From Thermotoga sp. Ku-13t (lineage in GTDB: Bacteria; Thermotogota; Thermotogae; Thermotogales; DSM-5069): a stretch of DNA of 64,000 nucleotides. Below the pieces are notes generated by a model that saw nothing but the letters and a program-made list of their open reading frames with translations, ran no database searches and was not told the DNA's origin. The stretch lies in assembly GCF_011057685.1 (NCBI RefSeq), contig NZ_LNFY01000001.1, positions 186,001-250,000 on the forward strand. The letters are read 5' to 3'. The position numbers and the translations under genes were made by a program. Positions 16,691-24,705 of the stretch are shown here, piece by piece (within the stretch, counting starts at the first letter, position 1; each line of letters starts with the position of its first letter).

Positions 16691-17482
16691 ATGTTCAAGA
16701 CTTCTGACGGTGTTGAGATCGATTACGAATTCCACCCGGGCCAGGGAGATGTGGTCGTTTTCTTGAACGGGATCTTCATGAACATGAGAAGCTGGGATTT
16801 TCTGTCCAGGGACCTCAGGGATCGCTACTCGCTGTTGCTGCACAATTTCAGATGCCAGTGGTCTTCATCGAACGGGGCATGTTCTTTCGAAAGGCACGTT
16901 CAGGATCTGAAAGAGCTCTGCGACTTTCTGAAGATAGATCGTTTCCACCTGGTCGGTACCTCGTACGGTGCGGAGGTTGGGATGCTCTTCGCGGCAGAAT
17001 ATCCTGAAACGGTCAAAAGCCTCGTGGTCATAACGGCCACAGCGCGTGTGACTCCCCACATCCGTAACTGTGCGTTGCGCTGGAGAACAGGAGCCGAGAC
17101 GAAAGATCCCACCAAATTCGTGATCAGCTGGCTGAACGATGTCTACAGCGAAGATTTCCTGGACTCACACCCAGAACTTTTAAATTCCATCATTTCACGC
17201 ATGGAGGACTTCAACTACGAAGGTGCCGTGATGTTGCTCGATTCTTTCCTCCGAATGGAGCGCTCACCGATTCTGGAAGAACTCGGAAAGATAGAGTGTC
17301 CCACGCTTGTGGTGTACGCCGAGTACGATAGAATCAAACCACCGCGGTTTTCACACGAAATCGCCGCGTACATCAAAAACTCCGTTCTCGTCTGCGTACC
17401 GGACTCGGGTCACGCCGTGGTGATAGAAAAACCAAGAACGATCTCTTACTTAGTCAGGGCGCATCTGAGTTCATTCGCCTGA
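16691..17482 (+). CDS. Alpha/beta-hydrolase (stand-alone)
   Basis: A 263-residue hydrolase of the MhpC/3-oxoadipate-enol-lactonase type. It has FLNGIFMNMRSWDF near the N-terminus, the nucleophile elbow GTSYGAEVG (Ser at about residue 97), an acid in YAEYDRI and His in SGHAVVIE. The start ATG 16691 follows GAGGTGGAAGT. It is the last gene of the island and runs 12 bp into the convergent cutA. It probably cleaves an ester, thioester or C-C bond; the substrate is unknown. Confidence 0.82.
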   Translation: MFKTSDGVEIDYEFHPGQGDVVVFLNGIFMNMRSWDFLSRDLRDRYSLLLHNFRCQWSSSNGACSFERHVQDLKELCDFLKIDRFHLVGTSYGAEVGMLFAAEYPETVKSLVVITATARVTPHIRNCALRWRTGAETKDPTKFVISWLNDVYSEDFLDSHPELLNSIISRMEDFNYEGAVMLLDSFLRMERSPILEELGKIECPTLVVYAEYDRIKPPRFSHEIAAYIKNSVLVCVPDSGHAVVIEKPRTISYLVRAHLSSFA

Positions 17483-17782
17483 GATCGTTGAAACCAGCCA
17501 GTCGAGGTAATCTCTGTCCACTTTCTTTGCCTCGATGCAGATGATCGCAGGTGTACTGTATGGATGAAGCTTCTTCAGAGCTTCGAAGACTTCGTCTTCT
17601 CTGGTCTCATCGGTTTTCAATATCGCCGCCCATTCTTGATCTTCCACCATTTTCCCTTCCCACCAGTAACCGGATTGAACCTGAAAGGCGTTGAAGCACG
17701 CGATCTTTCTTTCTTCGAGCAGCTGTTTGCACACCTTCACACAATCTTCCCTGCTGGGAAAGGTGGTGTAAATCAGAACCAT
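17471..17782 (-). CDS. cutA: CutA divalent-cation tolerance protein
   Basis: A 103-residue protein covering the entire CutA family length: N-terminal MVLIYTTFPSREDCVKVCKQLLEE, the strand SGYWWEGKM and the C-terminal HPYSTPAIICIEA. CutA forms very stable trimers and is linked to copper and other divalent-cation tolerance, though its biochemical role is unsettled. The start ATG 17782 has GGAGG 7 bp upstream; the longer open frame to 17920 runs through the promoter and leader of the divergent glycerol operon and is not coding. Confidence 0.9.
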   Translation of the reverse strand: MVLIYTTFPSREDCVKVCKQLLEERKIACFNAFQVQSGYWWEGKMVEDQEWAAILKTDETREDEVFEALKKLHPYSTPAIICIEAKKVDRDYLDWLVSTISGE

Positions 17783-17850
17783 GCGAACACCTCCAGTTTT
17801 TTGTCTTCCATAAACGATGTTACTATGAGAATGGTTGTCGAATTCGCCAC

Positions 17851-17879
17851 TTGAATTCATCGAGCTTCCATGATAAAAT
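17851..17879 (+). promoter_or_regulatory. Sigma-70 promoter of the glycerol-3-phosphate dehydrogenase operon
   Basis: TTGAAT (17851-17856), an exact 17 bp spacer and TAAAAT (17874-17879). It predicts a transcript start near 17886 and a ~65-base leader containing the terminator-like GlpP element. Confidence 0.75.
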
Positions 17880-17900
17880 AAAAACGATGTGGTAGAGATC

Positions 17901-17940
17901 TGGAGAAAGCCACATCCCATTTGGGGTGTGGCTTTTTATT
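17901..17940 (+). promoter_or_regulatory. GlpP-type antitermination leader (terminator) of the dehydrogenase operon
   Basis: A 10 bp stem, GCCACATCCC (17909-17918) with GGGGTGTGGC (17923-17932), has loop ATTT and a following T5 run, forming a rho-independent terminator between promoter and gene. It is preceded by TGGAGAAA. An almost identical element, with the same GGAGAA lead-in and T-run, lies upstream of glpK on the other strand. In Bacillus subtilis GlpP with glycerol-3-phosphate allows read-through of such a leader terminator; here glpP is encoded between the two operons. The antitermination mechanism is therefore likely but inferred. Confidence 0.75.
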
Positions 17941-17954
17941 TTGGAGGGATGAAC

Positions 17955-19394
17955 TTGCGCATCGCGGTGATAGGTGCCGGTGTCGTGGGTTCTCTGATCG
18001 CGAGGGAACTGTGCAGGTACGATGTGGAAGTACTGCTCATAGAGAAGAACCTGGACGTGGGCTGGGGCGTCACGAAGGCCAACTCCGCGATCCTCCACGC
18101 CGGTTACGACGATCCTGTGGGCAGCGTGAGGTCGAGGTTCTGCAGCGTGGGAAATTCGATGTACACAGAGCTGTCGCGAGAATTGGATTTCGAAATCAAA
18201 AGGACAGGTTCCTACGTTCTTGCGTTCAACGATGAGGAGATCGCCGTTCTGCACAGACTTCTCAAGCAAGGTGAAAAGAACAACGTTCCAGGTCTCGAAC
18301 TGCACGATCGTGACACGATCCTGTCGAGAGAGCCGAGGGTCAATCCGGAGGTGAAGATGGGGCTCTGGGCCCCGACGGCGGGCATAACCGAGCCCTGGAT
18401 GGTCGCGATAGCCGCTGTGGAGAACGCACTCGAGAACGGCCTGAAACTTTTTCTGAACGAAGAGGTCGTCGATTTCGAAAGGCAGAATGGGAGGATCGTC
18501 GGAATCGTTACGAACAAAGCGAAGCACCGGGTGGACGTCGTCATCAACGCTGCAGGATTGTTCGCAGATGAAATCGCAAAGCGCGTCGGTGCTGAGTTTG
18601 TGCCTCTGCATCCGAGGAAGGGCGAATACATCCTGCTCGATAAAAAGCTTGGTAGCACTGTCAGATCCATCATTTTCCCCGCACCGACAGAGAAATCGAA
18701 AGGAATCCTCGTCTTACCCACAATAGATGGCGGTCTTCTCTTGGGTCCCACCGCTGAAGATCTTCCGAGCGACAGGAAGCACGATCTTTCGACGACGAGT
18801 CAGGGTCTTGAAGCGGTGAAGGGATTCGTTCTGAAACTCGTTCCGGGGATCGATTTTTCGATGGCGGTGAAAACCTTCGCGGGCTTAAGGCCTGAAAGCC
18901 CCCAGAAGGACTTCTTCATACGCGCAAGCGATTCTGTGAAAAATTTCGTCAACGTCATGGCAATGAGATCGCCTGGTTTAACCGCCGCCCCTGCGATAGC
19001 AAGATACGTCGTTGAGGAGATCTTGCAGCAACAGCTCGGATTGAAATTCTCCCCCAAAAGGGACTTCAATCCGCTGCGGAAGGGCATCAAGAAATACGCC
19101 GAACTGAGCGTTGAAGAATGGCAAAGGGCCGTGAAGGAAAGTCCCGCGGCGGGAAGGATGGTCTGTTTCTGCAACGAGGTGACCGAGGTGGAGATAATCG
19201 AGGCGATCAGGCGAGGTGCCAGAACGCTGGACGGTGTGAAGTTCAGGACGCGGGCTATGTTCGGTCGCTGTCAGGGTGGTTTCTGCATGAGCAGGATTCT
19301 GAAAATTCTGGAGAGGGAACTCGGTCTGGACGCGTCGAAGATCGTTCTCAAATCTCCCAGCAGCTGGATCATCGACGGGAAGGTGAGAGAATGA
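17955..19394 (+). CDS. FAD-dependent glycerol-3-phosphate dehydrogenase with C-terminal [2Fe-2S] (BFD-like) domain
   Basis: A protein of about 479 residues with an N-terminal dinucleotide fold (VIGAGVVGSLIARELCRY), a DAO-type FAD domain to about residue 370, and a C-terminal BFD-like [2Fe-2S] domain. That domain shows CFCNEVTE and GRCQGGFC, four cysteines. The domain order is that of the anaerobic GlpA type, oxidising glycerol-3-phosphate to dihydroxyacetone phosphate. The next two genes probably carry the electrons onward. The SD GGAGGG (17943-17948) abuts ATG 17949, leaving no spacing, so TTG 17955 is the better start, with the six bases ATGAAC between. The frame open to 17889 crosses the terminator. 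Loosely related 2-hydroxyglutarate oxidase is a less likely alternative. Confidence 0.85.
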   Translation: MRIAVIGAGVVGSLIARELCRYDVEVLLIEKNLDVGWGVTKANSAILHAGYDDPVGSVRSRFCSVGNSMYTELSRELDFEIKRTGSYVLAFNDEEIAVLHRLLKQGEKNNVPGLELHDRDTILSREPRVNPEVKMGLWAPTAGITEPWMVAIAAVENALENGLKLFLNEEVVDFERQNGRIVGIVTNKAKHRVDVVINAAGLFADEIAKRVGAEFVPLHPRKGEYILLDKKLGSTVRSIIFPAPTEKSKGILVLPTIDGGLLLGPTAEDLPSDRKHDLSTTSQGLEAVKGFVLKLVPGIDFSMAVKTFAGLRPESPQKDFFIRASDSVKNFVNVMAMRSPGLTAAPAIARYVVEEILQQQLGLKFSPKRDFNPLRKGIKKYAELSVEEWQRAVKESPAAGRMVCFCNEVTEVEIIEAIRRGARTLDGVKFRTRAMFGRCQGGFCMSRILKILERELGLDASKIVLKSPSSWIIDGKVRE

Positions 19395-20608
19395 AGACCG
19401 ACGTGCTCGTCATAGGTGCCGGGGCCGCCGGAATGGCAGCGGCGATCGCAGCGGCGAAAAACGGTTTGAAGGTGATCGTTGCGGAGAGGGACGAGATCAC
19501 CGGTGGCATCCTGAACCAGTGCATCCACAACGGCTTCGGCCTGCATTATTTCAGGGAAGAGCTGACGGGTCCGGAATACGCAGAAAGGTTTCGCGAAAGG
19601 CTCAGTGAGTATACCGATGCGATACAGGTTCTGACCGACTGTCACGTGCTGAAACTGAACAGAGACAAGAAGGCTCTGCTCGTTTCACCGAAGGGTGTGT
19701 TCGAACTCGAAACGAAGGTCGTGATATACGCAGCCGGAGCGCGAGAAAGGCCCTTTGGTTCGCTGATGATACCTGGTGATAGGCCTTCTGGCATATTCAC
19801 CGCTGGCGTGGCCCAGAGGTTGATGAACATAGATAACAGAAAGATCGGGAACAGGGCGCTCATCGTCGGTTCGGGCGACATCGGCATGATCATGGCAAGA
19901 AGGTTGACCCTGGAAGGAACAGAAGTGGTGGGAGTGGTTGAAAGGCTGCCTTATCCTGGGGGGTTGCTCAGGAACGTGATACAGTGCCTGAAGGATTTCA
20001 ACATACCTTTGTATCTGTCGAGCACGGTGGTGGAAGTCAGGGGAAAAGAGAGACTGGAGGAGGTTGTCGTTGCCAAGGTGGACGAGCAGTTCAGGCCCAT
20101 ACCAGGTACAGAGAAGATCTTCAAAGTTGACACGCTCGTTCTCTCAGTGGGCCTCATACCACAGGTTGAGATGCTGGATAGCCTCGTATCGCTCGATGCA
20201 AGGACCAGGGGGATCGCCTGCTCCAGCACGGGTCAATCTTCCTGCGAGTGGATCTTCGCGGCCGGTAATTGCACGGCGATCTTCGATCTCGTCGATTACG
20301 TGACCAGGGAAGGCGAGCGCGCCGGCGAGTATGCTTCGCGCTACGTTATAGGTGAACGTTTCACTCGAGGCGTTCCGATCGTTCCGGGAGAGAACGTCAT
20401 GCTCACCTTTCCGAATTTCTACAGCGACGTCGACGATCTGACTCTGTACGTCAGGTGCAGAAAGCCCATGGAAAGGGCCGTGCTCAAAGTCGGAAGTTTT
20501 GAAAGAGTGTTCGAAGATCTGATCCCGAGCGAAATGATCGTTGTGAAAGTCCCCAGGCAGAAGCTCACAGGACTCGGCAGGATCGAAGTGACGCTCCAGG
20601 AGGTGTGA
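19391..20608 (+). CDS. FAD/NAD(P)-dependent oxidoreductase (partner of the glycerol-3-phosphate dehydrogenase)
   Basis: A 405-residue pyridine-nucleotide-disulfide-type oxidoreductase. It has an N-terminal FAD motif VIGAGAAGMAAAIAAAKNG, GGILNQCIHNGFG, a second Rossmann motif ALIVGSGDIGMIMARRL (about residue 155) and the C-terminal FAD segment IFAAGNC. The start ATG 19391 overlaps the previous stop by ATGA, so the two are translationally coupled. In Thermotogales and many Firmicutes this protein, the dehydrogenase above and a DUF1667 protein occur as a set. It probably passes electrons from glycerol-3-phosphate oxidation to NAD(P) or another carrier. Confidence 0.87.
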   Translation: MKTDVLVIGAGAAGMAAAIAAAKNGLKVIVAERDEITGGILNQCIHNGFGLHYFREELTGPEYAERFRERLSEYTDAIQVLTDCHVLKLNRDKKALLVSPKGVFELETKVVIYAAGARERPFGSLMIPGDRPSGIFTAGVAQRLMNIDNRKIGNRALIVGSGDIGMIMARRLTLEGTEVVGVVERLPYPGGLLRNVIQCLKDFNIPLYLSSTVVEVRGKERLEEVVVAKVDEQFRPIPGTEKIFKVDTLVLSVGLIPQVEMLDSLVSLDARTRGIACSSTGQSSCEWIFAAGNCTAIFDLVDYVTREGERAGEYASRYVIGERFTRGVPIVPGENVMLTFPNFYSDVDDLTLYVRCRKPMERAVLKVGSFERVFEDLIPSEMIVVKVPRQKLTGLGRIEVTLQEV

Positions 20609-20610
20609 GC

Positions 20611-20979
20611 ATGGAGAAAATCGTCTGTGTGCTGTGCCCGATGGGCTGTAAGATAAAGTACGAAGCCGTTGACGGGAAGATCGTTTCAATCGAAGGCAAC
20701 CGCTGTCCGAGAGGCATCGCCTATCTGGAAGATGAACTGAAGGAGCCAAAGAGGATCGTGCCGACGAGCGTGAAAGTCCTCAGTGGTGAAATGCCGCTGG
20801 TGTCCGTGAAGACATCCAAACCCATCCCAAAAAGGTTGATTCCACAGTTCATGGATCTGATCAAAAAGGTTGAAGTCGAAGCACCCGTGAACGTGGGAGA
20901 CGTCATCCTGAGGAACGTCCTCGACAGCGGTGCAGACGTGGTCGCGACGCGGAGCGTCAAGAGGATCAGCTCAGCTTAG
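20611..20979 (+). CDS. DUF1667 small cysteine protein
   Basis: A 122-residue protein of the DUF1667 family with cysteines in CVLCPMGCKIKY and NRCPRGIAY, enough for a small Fe-S or zinc site. It ends the dehydrogenase operon. AGGAGGT (20598-20604) is 6 bp before ATG 20611 and directly against GTG 20605, favouring the ATG. Its 3' end overlaps the convergent glpP by 9 bp. It is probably a small electron-transfer or scaffold subunit; the function is not established. Confidence 0.85.
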   Translation: MEKIVCVLCPMGCKIKYEAVDGKIVSIEGNRCPRGIAYLEDELKEPKRIVPTSVKVLSGEMPLVSVKTSKPIPKRLIPQFMDLIKKVEVEAPVNVGDVILRNVLDSGADVVATRSVKRISSA

Positions 20980-21549
20980 CTTCAAATTCCACAGGCTCTC
21001 TTCACTCGTCGAGACGGCGATCGCCCCTTTCCTGAGCGCTTCGAGTACCTGCTGTGCGGTCTTGACGAGCCCCCCGGTTATGACGGGTATACCCGTTTCC
21101 TGGAGTATCTGCTGGATCAGGTCGGGTATCAATCCTGGAAGGACCTCTATGTATTCTGGCCTGTGCGTTTTTACCTGCGAAATACCGGTGGTAAGCGATT
21201 GGGAATCGAGCAGGAAGACTCTCTGAATGGGTATCAGTCCAACCTTCTTCGCAACGTCTATGAGGTTTCCTTTCGTGGTTATCACACCGTCCGCCCCCAC
21301 CTCAACCTTGAGATATTCGACCGCACTCTCGTCTTTACCAAGTCCCTTCACCAGATCCAGATGCACGAAGACCCTCTTTCCACGTTGGTGAAAGAATTCG
21401 ACGATACGCTTCAGTTCGAGCAGATCCCCGTAGAGCAGAAATACCGAGGTTGCCGGACTATCAGCTGCACGATGCAACTTTTCATCGTTCCTCAGAGCCG
21501 GCACGATTGGGTAAGCGAAGTACTTCTCATTTTTCATACCTTCAACCAT
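20971..21549 (-). CDS. glpP: GlpP glycerol uptake operon antiterminator
   Basis: A 192-residue protein (188 if ATG 21537 is used) of the GlpP family. The body shows [44 protein letters not shown] and a C-terminal phosphate-binding-like [14 protein letters not shown]. GlpP binds glycerol-3-phosphate and a leader mRNA to suppress termination. The gene overlaps the end of glpK by 16 bp on the same strand, so it is translated from the glpK message and may be autoregulated through that leader. The two matching leaders flanking this locus are its predicted targets. Confidence 0.9.
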   Translation of the reverse strand: MVEGMKNEKYFAYPIVPALRNDEKLHRAADSPATSVFLLYGDLLELKRIVEFFHQRGKRVFVHLDLVKGLGKDESAVEYLKVEVGADGVITTKGNLIDVAKKVGLIPIQRVFLLDSQSLTTGISQVKTHRPEYIEVLPGLIPDLIQQILQETGIPVITGGLVKTAQQVLEALRKGAIAVSTSEESLWNLKLS

Positions 21550-23030
21550 CCCTTCGCACGCTCCACAGCTTTCTTCCAGCCTCTGTACAGTTCCTCTCTT
21601 CGTTCTTCATCCATACTGGGAACGAACCTCCTGTCCAGCTGCCATTGAGATTCGATCTGACTCAAATTTTCCCAGTAGCCCACAGCCAGACCCGCAAGGT
21701 ACGCCGCGCCGAGTGCCGTGGTCTCGTTGACTCTCGGTCTTTCTACAGGAACGTTCAGAATGTCCGCCTGAAACTGCATCAAGAAGTTGTTCTTCGAAGC
21801 CCCTCCGTCGACTCGCAGAGTCTTCAACTGGGTGCCACATTCTTCGCACATCACTTCGACAACGTCCCTCGTCTGGTACGCGATCGATTCTAAAACGGCC
21901 CTGACTATGTGTTCTTTCCTTGCACCGCGCGTCAGGCCGAACATGGCACCCCTTGCATACATGTCCCAGTGCGGTGCGCCCAGACCGACGAACGCGGGAA
22001 CGAAATAGACACCTGCCGAATCTGGAACACTCAGTGCGAGCTGTTCAGTTTCCGCAGCACTCTCGATCATTCTGAGTTCGTTCCTGAGCCACTGTATGGC
22101 CGCTCCCGCGATGAAAACGCTCCCTTCCAGTGCGTAGGAAACCTCATCTTTCACTTTCCACGCAACGGTGGTGAGCAGACCGGAACGGGAGAACACAGGT
22201 TTGTTGCCGATGTTCATGAGTATGAAGCATCCCGTACCGTAGGTGTTCTTCATCGTACCCGGATGCACGCACATCTGTCCGAACAGCGCTGCCTGTTGAT
22301 CTCCTATATCCGCCGCGATAGGTATCTCCACCCCAAAGATCTCTTTTTCCGTGACACCATAAACATAACTTGATGGGCACACTTCCGGCAGCACGGAACG
22401 TGGCACGCCGAACATGTCCAGAAGCTCTTCATCCCAGCAAAGATCGTTTATGTTGAACAGCATCGTCCTCGAAGCGTTAGAAACGTCTGTGGCGTGCACT
22501 TTGCCACCTGTGAGGTTCCATATGAGCCAGCTGTCGACTGTGCCGAAGGCGATCTCTCCTCTTTTCGCTTTCTCCATCATGCCTGGCACGTTCTTCAGGA
22601 TCCACTGAATCTTCGTCGCAGAGAAGTACGCATCCACAACCAAACCTGTCTTACTCCTTATCACATCCGTCAGACCCTGCGCCTTGATCTCATCGCACAT
22701 ACCGGCCGTCCTTCTGCACTGCCACACGATTGCGTTGTAAACGGGTTTACCGGTTTTTTTGTCCCACACGATCGTCGTTTCTCTCTGGTTCGTGATGCCG
22801 ATCGCTGCTATCTGTTGAGGCTCAACGTTCAGGTTGCGCAGGAGTTTTTTCACCACGCTCACCTGGGATTCCAGAATATCGTACGGATCGTGTTCAACCC
22901 AGCCCGGTCTGGGATAGATCTGAGGGAATTCCTGGTTCACCATTCCAACCATGTTGCCCTGCGAATCGAACAGTATGGCTCGTGAACTGGTCGTACCCTG
23001 ATCGAGCGCGAGAACGTAACGTTTCTCCAT
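21534..23030 (-). CDS. glpK: Glycerol kinase
   Basis: A 498-residue FGGY-family kinase that phosphorylates glycerol with ATP to glycerol-3-phosphate in the cytoplasm. Signatures are [16 protein letters not shown] at the N-terminus, [35 protein letters not shown]-like [12 protein letters not shown], and the C-terminal [11 protein letters not shown]. The start ATG 23030 is preceded by GGGGGTG. The open frame continues to 23108 only because it crosses the leader terminator; the odd peptide it would encode ([11 protein letters not shown]) mirrors the one encoded by the other GlpP leader. Order on this strand: leader, glpK, glpP. No glpF is present in the window. Confidence 0.95.
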   Translation of the reverse strand: MEKRYVLALDQGTTSSRAILFDSQGNMVGMVNQEFPQIYPRPGWVEHDPYDILESQVSVVKKLLRNLNVEPQQIAAIGITNQRETTIVWDKKTGKPVYNAIVWQCRRTAGMCDEIKAQGLTDVIRSKTGLVVDAYFSATKIQWILKNVPGMMEKAKRGEIAFGTVDSWLIWNLTGGKVHATDVSNASRTMLFNINDLCWDEELLDMFGVPRSVLPEVCPSSYVYGVTEKEIFGVEIPIAADIGDQQAALFGQMCVHPGTMKNTYGTGCFILMNIGNKPVFSRSGLLTTVAWKVKDEVSYALEGSVFIAGAAIQWLRNELRMIESAAETEQLALSVPDSAGVYFVPAFVGLGAPHWDMYARGAMFGLTRGARKEHIVRAVLESIAYQTRDVVEVMCEECGTQLKTLRVDGGASKNNFLMQFQADILNVPVERPRVNETTALGAAYLAGLAVGYWENLSQIESQWQLDRRFVPSMDEERREELYRGWKKAVERAKGWLKV

Positions 23031-23056
23031 CACAGCACACCCCCAACAAAGAAAAT

Positions 23057-23097
23057 CAAAAAAGACCACACCCCATTTGGGACGTGGCCTTCTCCTT
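23057..23097 (-). promoter_or_regulatory. GlpP-type antitermination leader (terminator) of glpK
   Basis: On the - strand the leader reads AAGGAGAA, then stem GGCCACGTCCC (plus-strand 23079-23089), loop AAAT, stem GGGGTGTGGTC (23064-23074) and a T6 run (23058-23063). It pairs over about 11 bp with three G-U wobbles. It shares with the dehydrogenase leader the core GGAGAA-R-GCCACRTCCCA and GGGGTGTGGYC plus T-run. It lies about 27 bp upstream of the glpK start. Confidence 0.75.
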
Positions 23098-23231
23098 CTC
23101 TCCTCCACGCAAGATTATTTTACAACAATTCGACTATCTTTTTGAACAACTCTTCTGTGCGACGCTGAACGTTACCTTTGGAGCCGAAAAACATTAACCT
23201 GTATCACGCGAGATCGGTTCCGAGGGATCTG

Positions 23232-23237
23232 TATAAT
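23232..23237 (+). promoter_or_regulatory. Candidate -10 box for the DUF47-mazG operon
   Basis: TATAAT lies 46 bp before the DUF47 start, in the divergent gap after glpK. No good -35 is seen at the right distance. The transcript may continue through many of the following close-packed + strand genes. Confidence 0.35.
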
Positions 23238-23282
23238 AGAAACGGAGTTGTGGAGATTTTTCATCGACAGGGAGTGCTGTTG

Positions 23283-23933
23283 ATGAGCTGGATAGTGGGC
23301 AAGAAAGAGCTTGAAATCGTGAACCTGGTTGGTGAACACCTTGAGAAAATAAGTGAAACGTTGCTGAGCCTGAAGAACCTTCTCGATGCTTATTTGTCGG
23401 CTCACACGGAGCACGTCGACCAGCTCGCTGAGGAAGTGCGAAAGCACGAGCATGAAGCAGACGTCGTGAGGAGAAGGGTCGAGCAGATCATGTACGGGGG
23501 CGCGTTCTTGCCAAACTTCAGGGGTGATCTGCTCGGAATCATCGAAGCTGCCGACAAGGTTGCCAACAAAGCCGAGTACGTCGCCGATGTGCTTGAGATT
23601 GAAAAACCGTACGTTCCATACTCGCTGCACGCGGAATTGAGGGCTTTGCTCGATGTGTCCATCGAGACGTTCGAAGCGCTCAAACAAGCTATAAAATATC
23701 TGTTCGAAGATTTGAGCCGGGTCACCGAGTTCATTGAGAAGACAGAGATGAAGGAACACGAAGTGGACGGGATAGAGAGGGGTTTACTCAGGAAAATATT
23801 TGCCATAACGGATATTTCCTACGGTCAGAAGATGCACCTGAAGGATCTGATCAGAAGCATCGCGGACATCGCCGACAGGGCCGAAGATTGTTCGGACAGA
23901 GTGCAAGTCGTGTCGCTCAAAAGGAGGGTGTAG
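23283..23933 (+). CDS. DUF47/PhoU-like protein
   Basis: A 216-residue all-helical protein of the DUF47 (TIGR00153, PhoU-related) family. It has paired helical repeats with the acidic metal-binding-like motifs EVRKHEHEADVVRR and EMKEHEVDGIERGL and the segment DIADRAEDCSDRV. Members are usually linked to phosphate (Pit) transport or its regulation. No pit transporter adjoins it here. The start ATG 23283 follows CAGGGAGT; the longer frame upstream crosses the promoter region. The stop is directly followed by the mazG start. Confidence 0.85.
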   Translation: MSWIVGKKELEIVNLVGEHLEKISETLLSLKNLLDAYLSAHTEHVDQLAEEVRKHEHEADVVRRRVEQIMYGGAFLPNFRGDLLGIIEAADKVANKAEYVADVLEIEKPYVPYSLHAELRALLDVSIETFEALKQAIKYLFEDLSRVTEFIEKTEMKEHEVDGIERGLLRKIFAITDISYGQKMHLKDLIRSIADIADRAEDCSDRVQVVSLKRRV

Positions 23934-24704
23934 ATGGCCGCCACAGGGGAAGCGTTCGAAAGGCTGATCCAGATCATGGAGACGTTGCGTTCTGAGAAGG
24001 GTTGTGAGTGGGACCGCAGTCAAACCCATGAATCTCTGAAGCCTTACTTGATCGAAGAAGCTTACGAGCTGCTCGATGCCATCGACGAAAAAAACGATGA
24101 AAGAATGGCAGAAGAACTCGGTGATGTGTTGCTCCAGGTGGTCTTTCACTCGCAGATCGCCAAAGAAAGAGGTGCGTTCGACATCGTGAAAGTCCTTCAG
24201 ATCCTCAACGAGAAGCTCATCAGAAGGCACCCTCACGTTTTCGGTGACAGTCCAGGTTATTCCTACGAGCAGTGGGAGAAGATCAAGGCGCAGGAGAAGG
24301 GATCGAAGAAATCTTCCGCAATAGGAGGATTGAACAAGGCGTTACCCGCTCTCAGCCTCGCAAGGAGGATTCAGGAAAACGCGGCTGCGGTTGGATTCGA
24401 CTGGCCGGACGTGTCGGGCGCTATAGAGAAGGTGAAAGAGGAGATAAAAGAGCTGGAAGAGGCGATGAAGGATGGAAATTCGAAATCTGTGGAAGAAGAG
24501 CTTGGAGATCTGCTGTTCGCGGTCGTCAATGTTGCGAGGTTTTCGAACGTCGATCCCGAAGTGGCACTGCGCAGATCCATTGAGAAGTTCGCCACCAGGT
24601 TCGCCATGGTCGAGCATTTTGCAAAAGAACGGGGGCTCGAGTTGAAGAGATTGACTCTTGAACAGCTCGATGCCCTGTGGGAAGAGGCGAAAGGAGGAGA
24701 ATGA
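23934..24704 (+). CDS. mazG: MazG nucleoside triphosphate pyrophosphohydrolase
   Basis: A 256-residue tandem-domain MazG. Each half carries the metal-binding helix pattern ExxE..ExxD: EEAYELLDAIDEKNDERMAEELGD in the first half and EEIKELEEAM...VEEELGDLLFAVVNVAR in the second. The motifs KGCEWDRSQTHESLKPYLIEE and RHPHVFGD are typical. It hydrolyses NTPs and dNTPs to the monophosphate and pyrophosphate, cleansing the nucleotide pool. It begins at the base after the DUF47 stop codon. Confidence 0.93.
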   Translation: MAATGEAFERLIQIMETLRSEKGCEWDRSQTHESLKPYLIEEAYELLDAIDEKNDERMAEELGDVLLQVVFHSQIAKERGAFDIVKVLQILNEKLIRRHPHVFGDSPGYSYEQWEKIKAQEKGSKKSSAIGGLNKALPALSLARRIQENAAAVGFDWPDVSGAIEKVKEEIKELEEAMKDGNSKSVEEELGDLLFAVVNVARFSNVDPEVALRRSIEKFATRFAMVEHFAKERGLELKRLTLEQLDALWEEAKGGE

Positions 24705-24705
24705 G

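Noticed and set aside
2749-17482. Reading the island as simple duplicated branched-chain amino acid transporters
   Set aside because: Gene order differs between the two sets, the binding proteins are divergent by eye, and acyl-CoA enzymes and hydrolases are interleaved.
17889-17954. N-terminal extension of the glycerol-3-phosphate dehydrogenase frame
   Set aside because: It translates through the terminator hairpin and T-run; SD placement supports a start at 17955 (or 17949).
23031-23108. N-terminal extension of glpK
   Set aside because: It also crosses a leader terminator; glycerol kinases begin near [12 protein letters not shown], and an SD is placed for ATG 23030.
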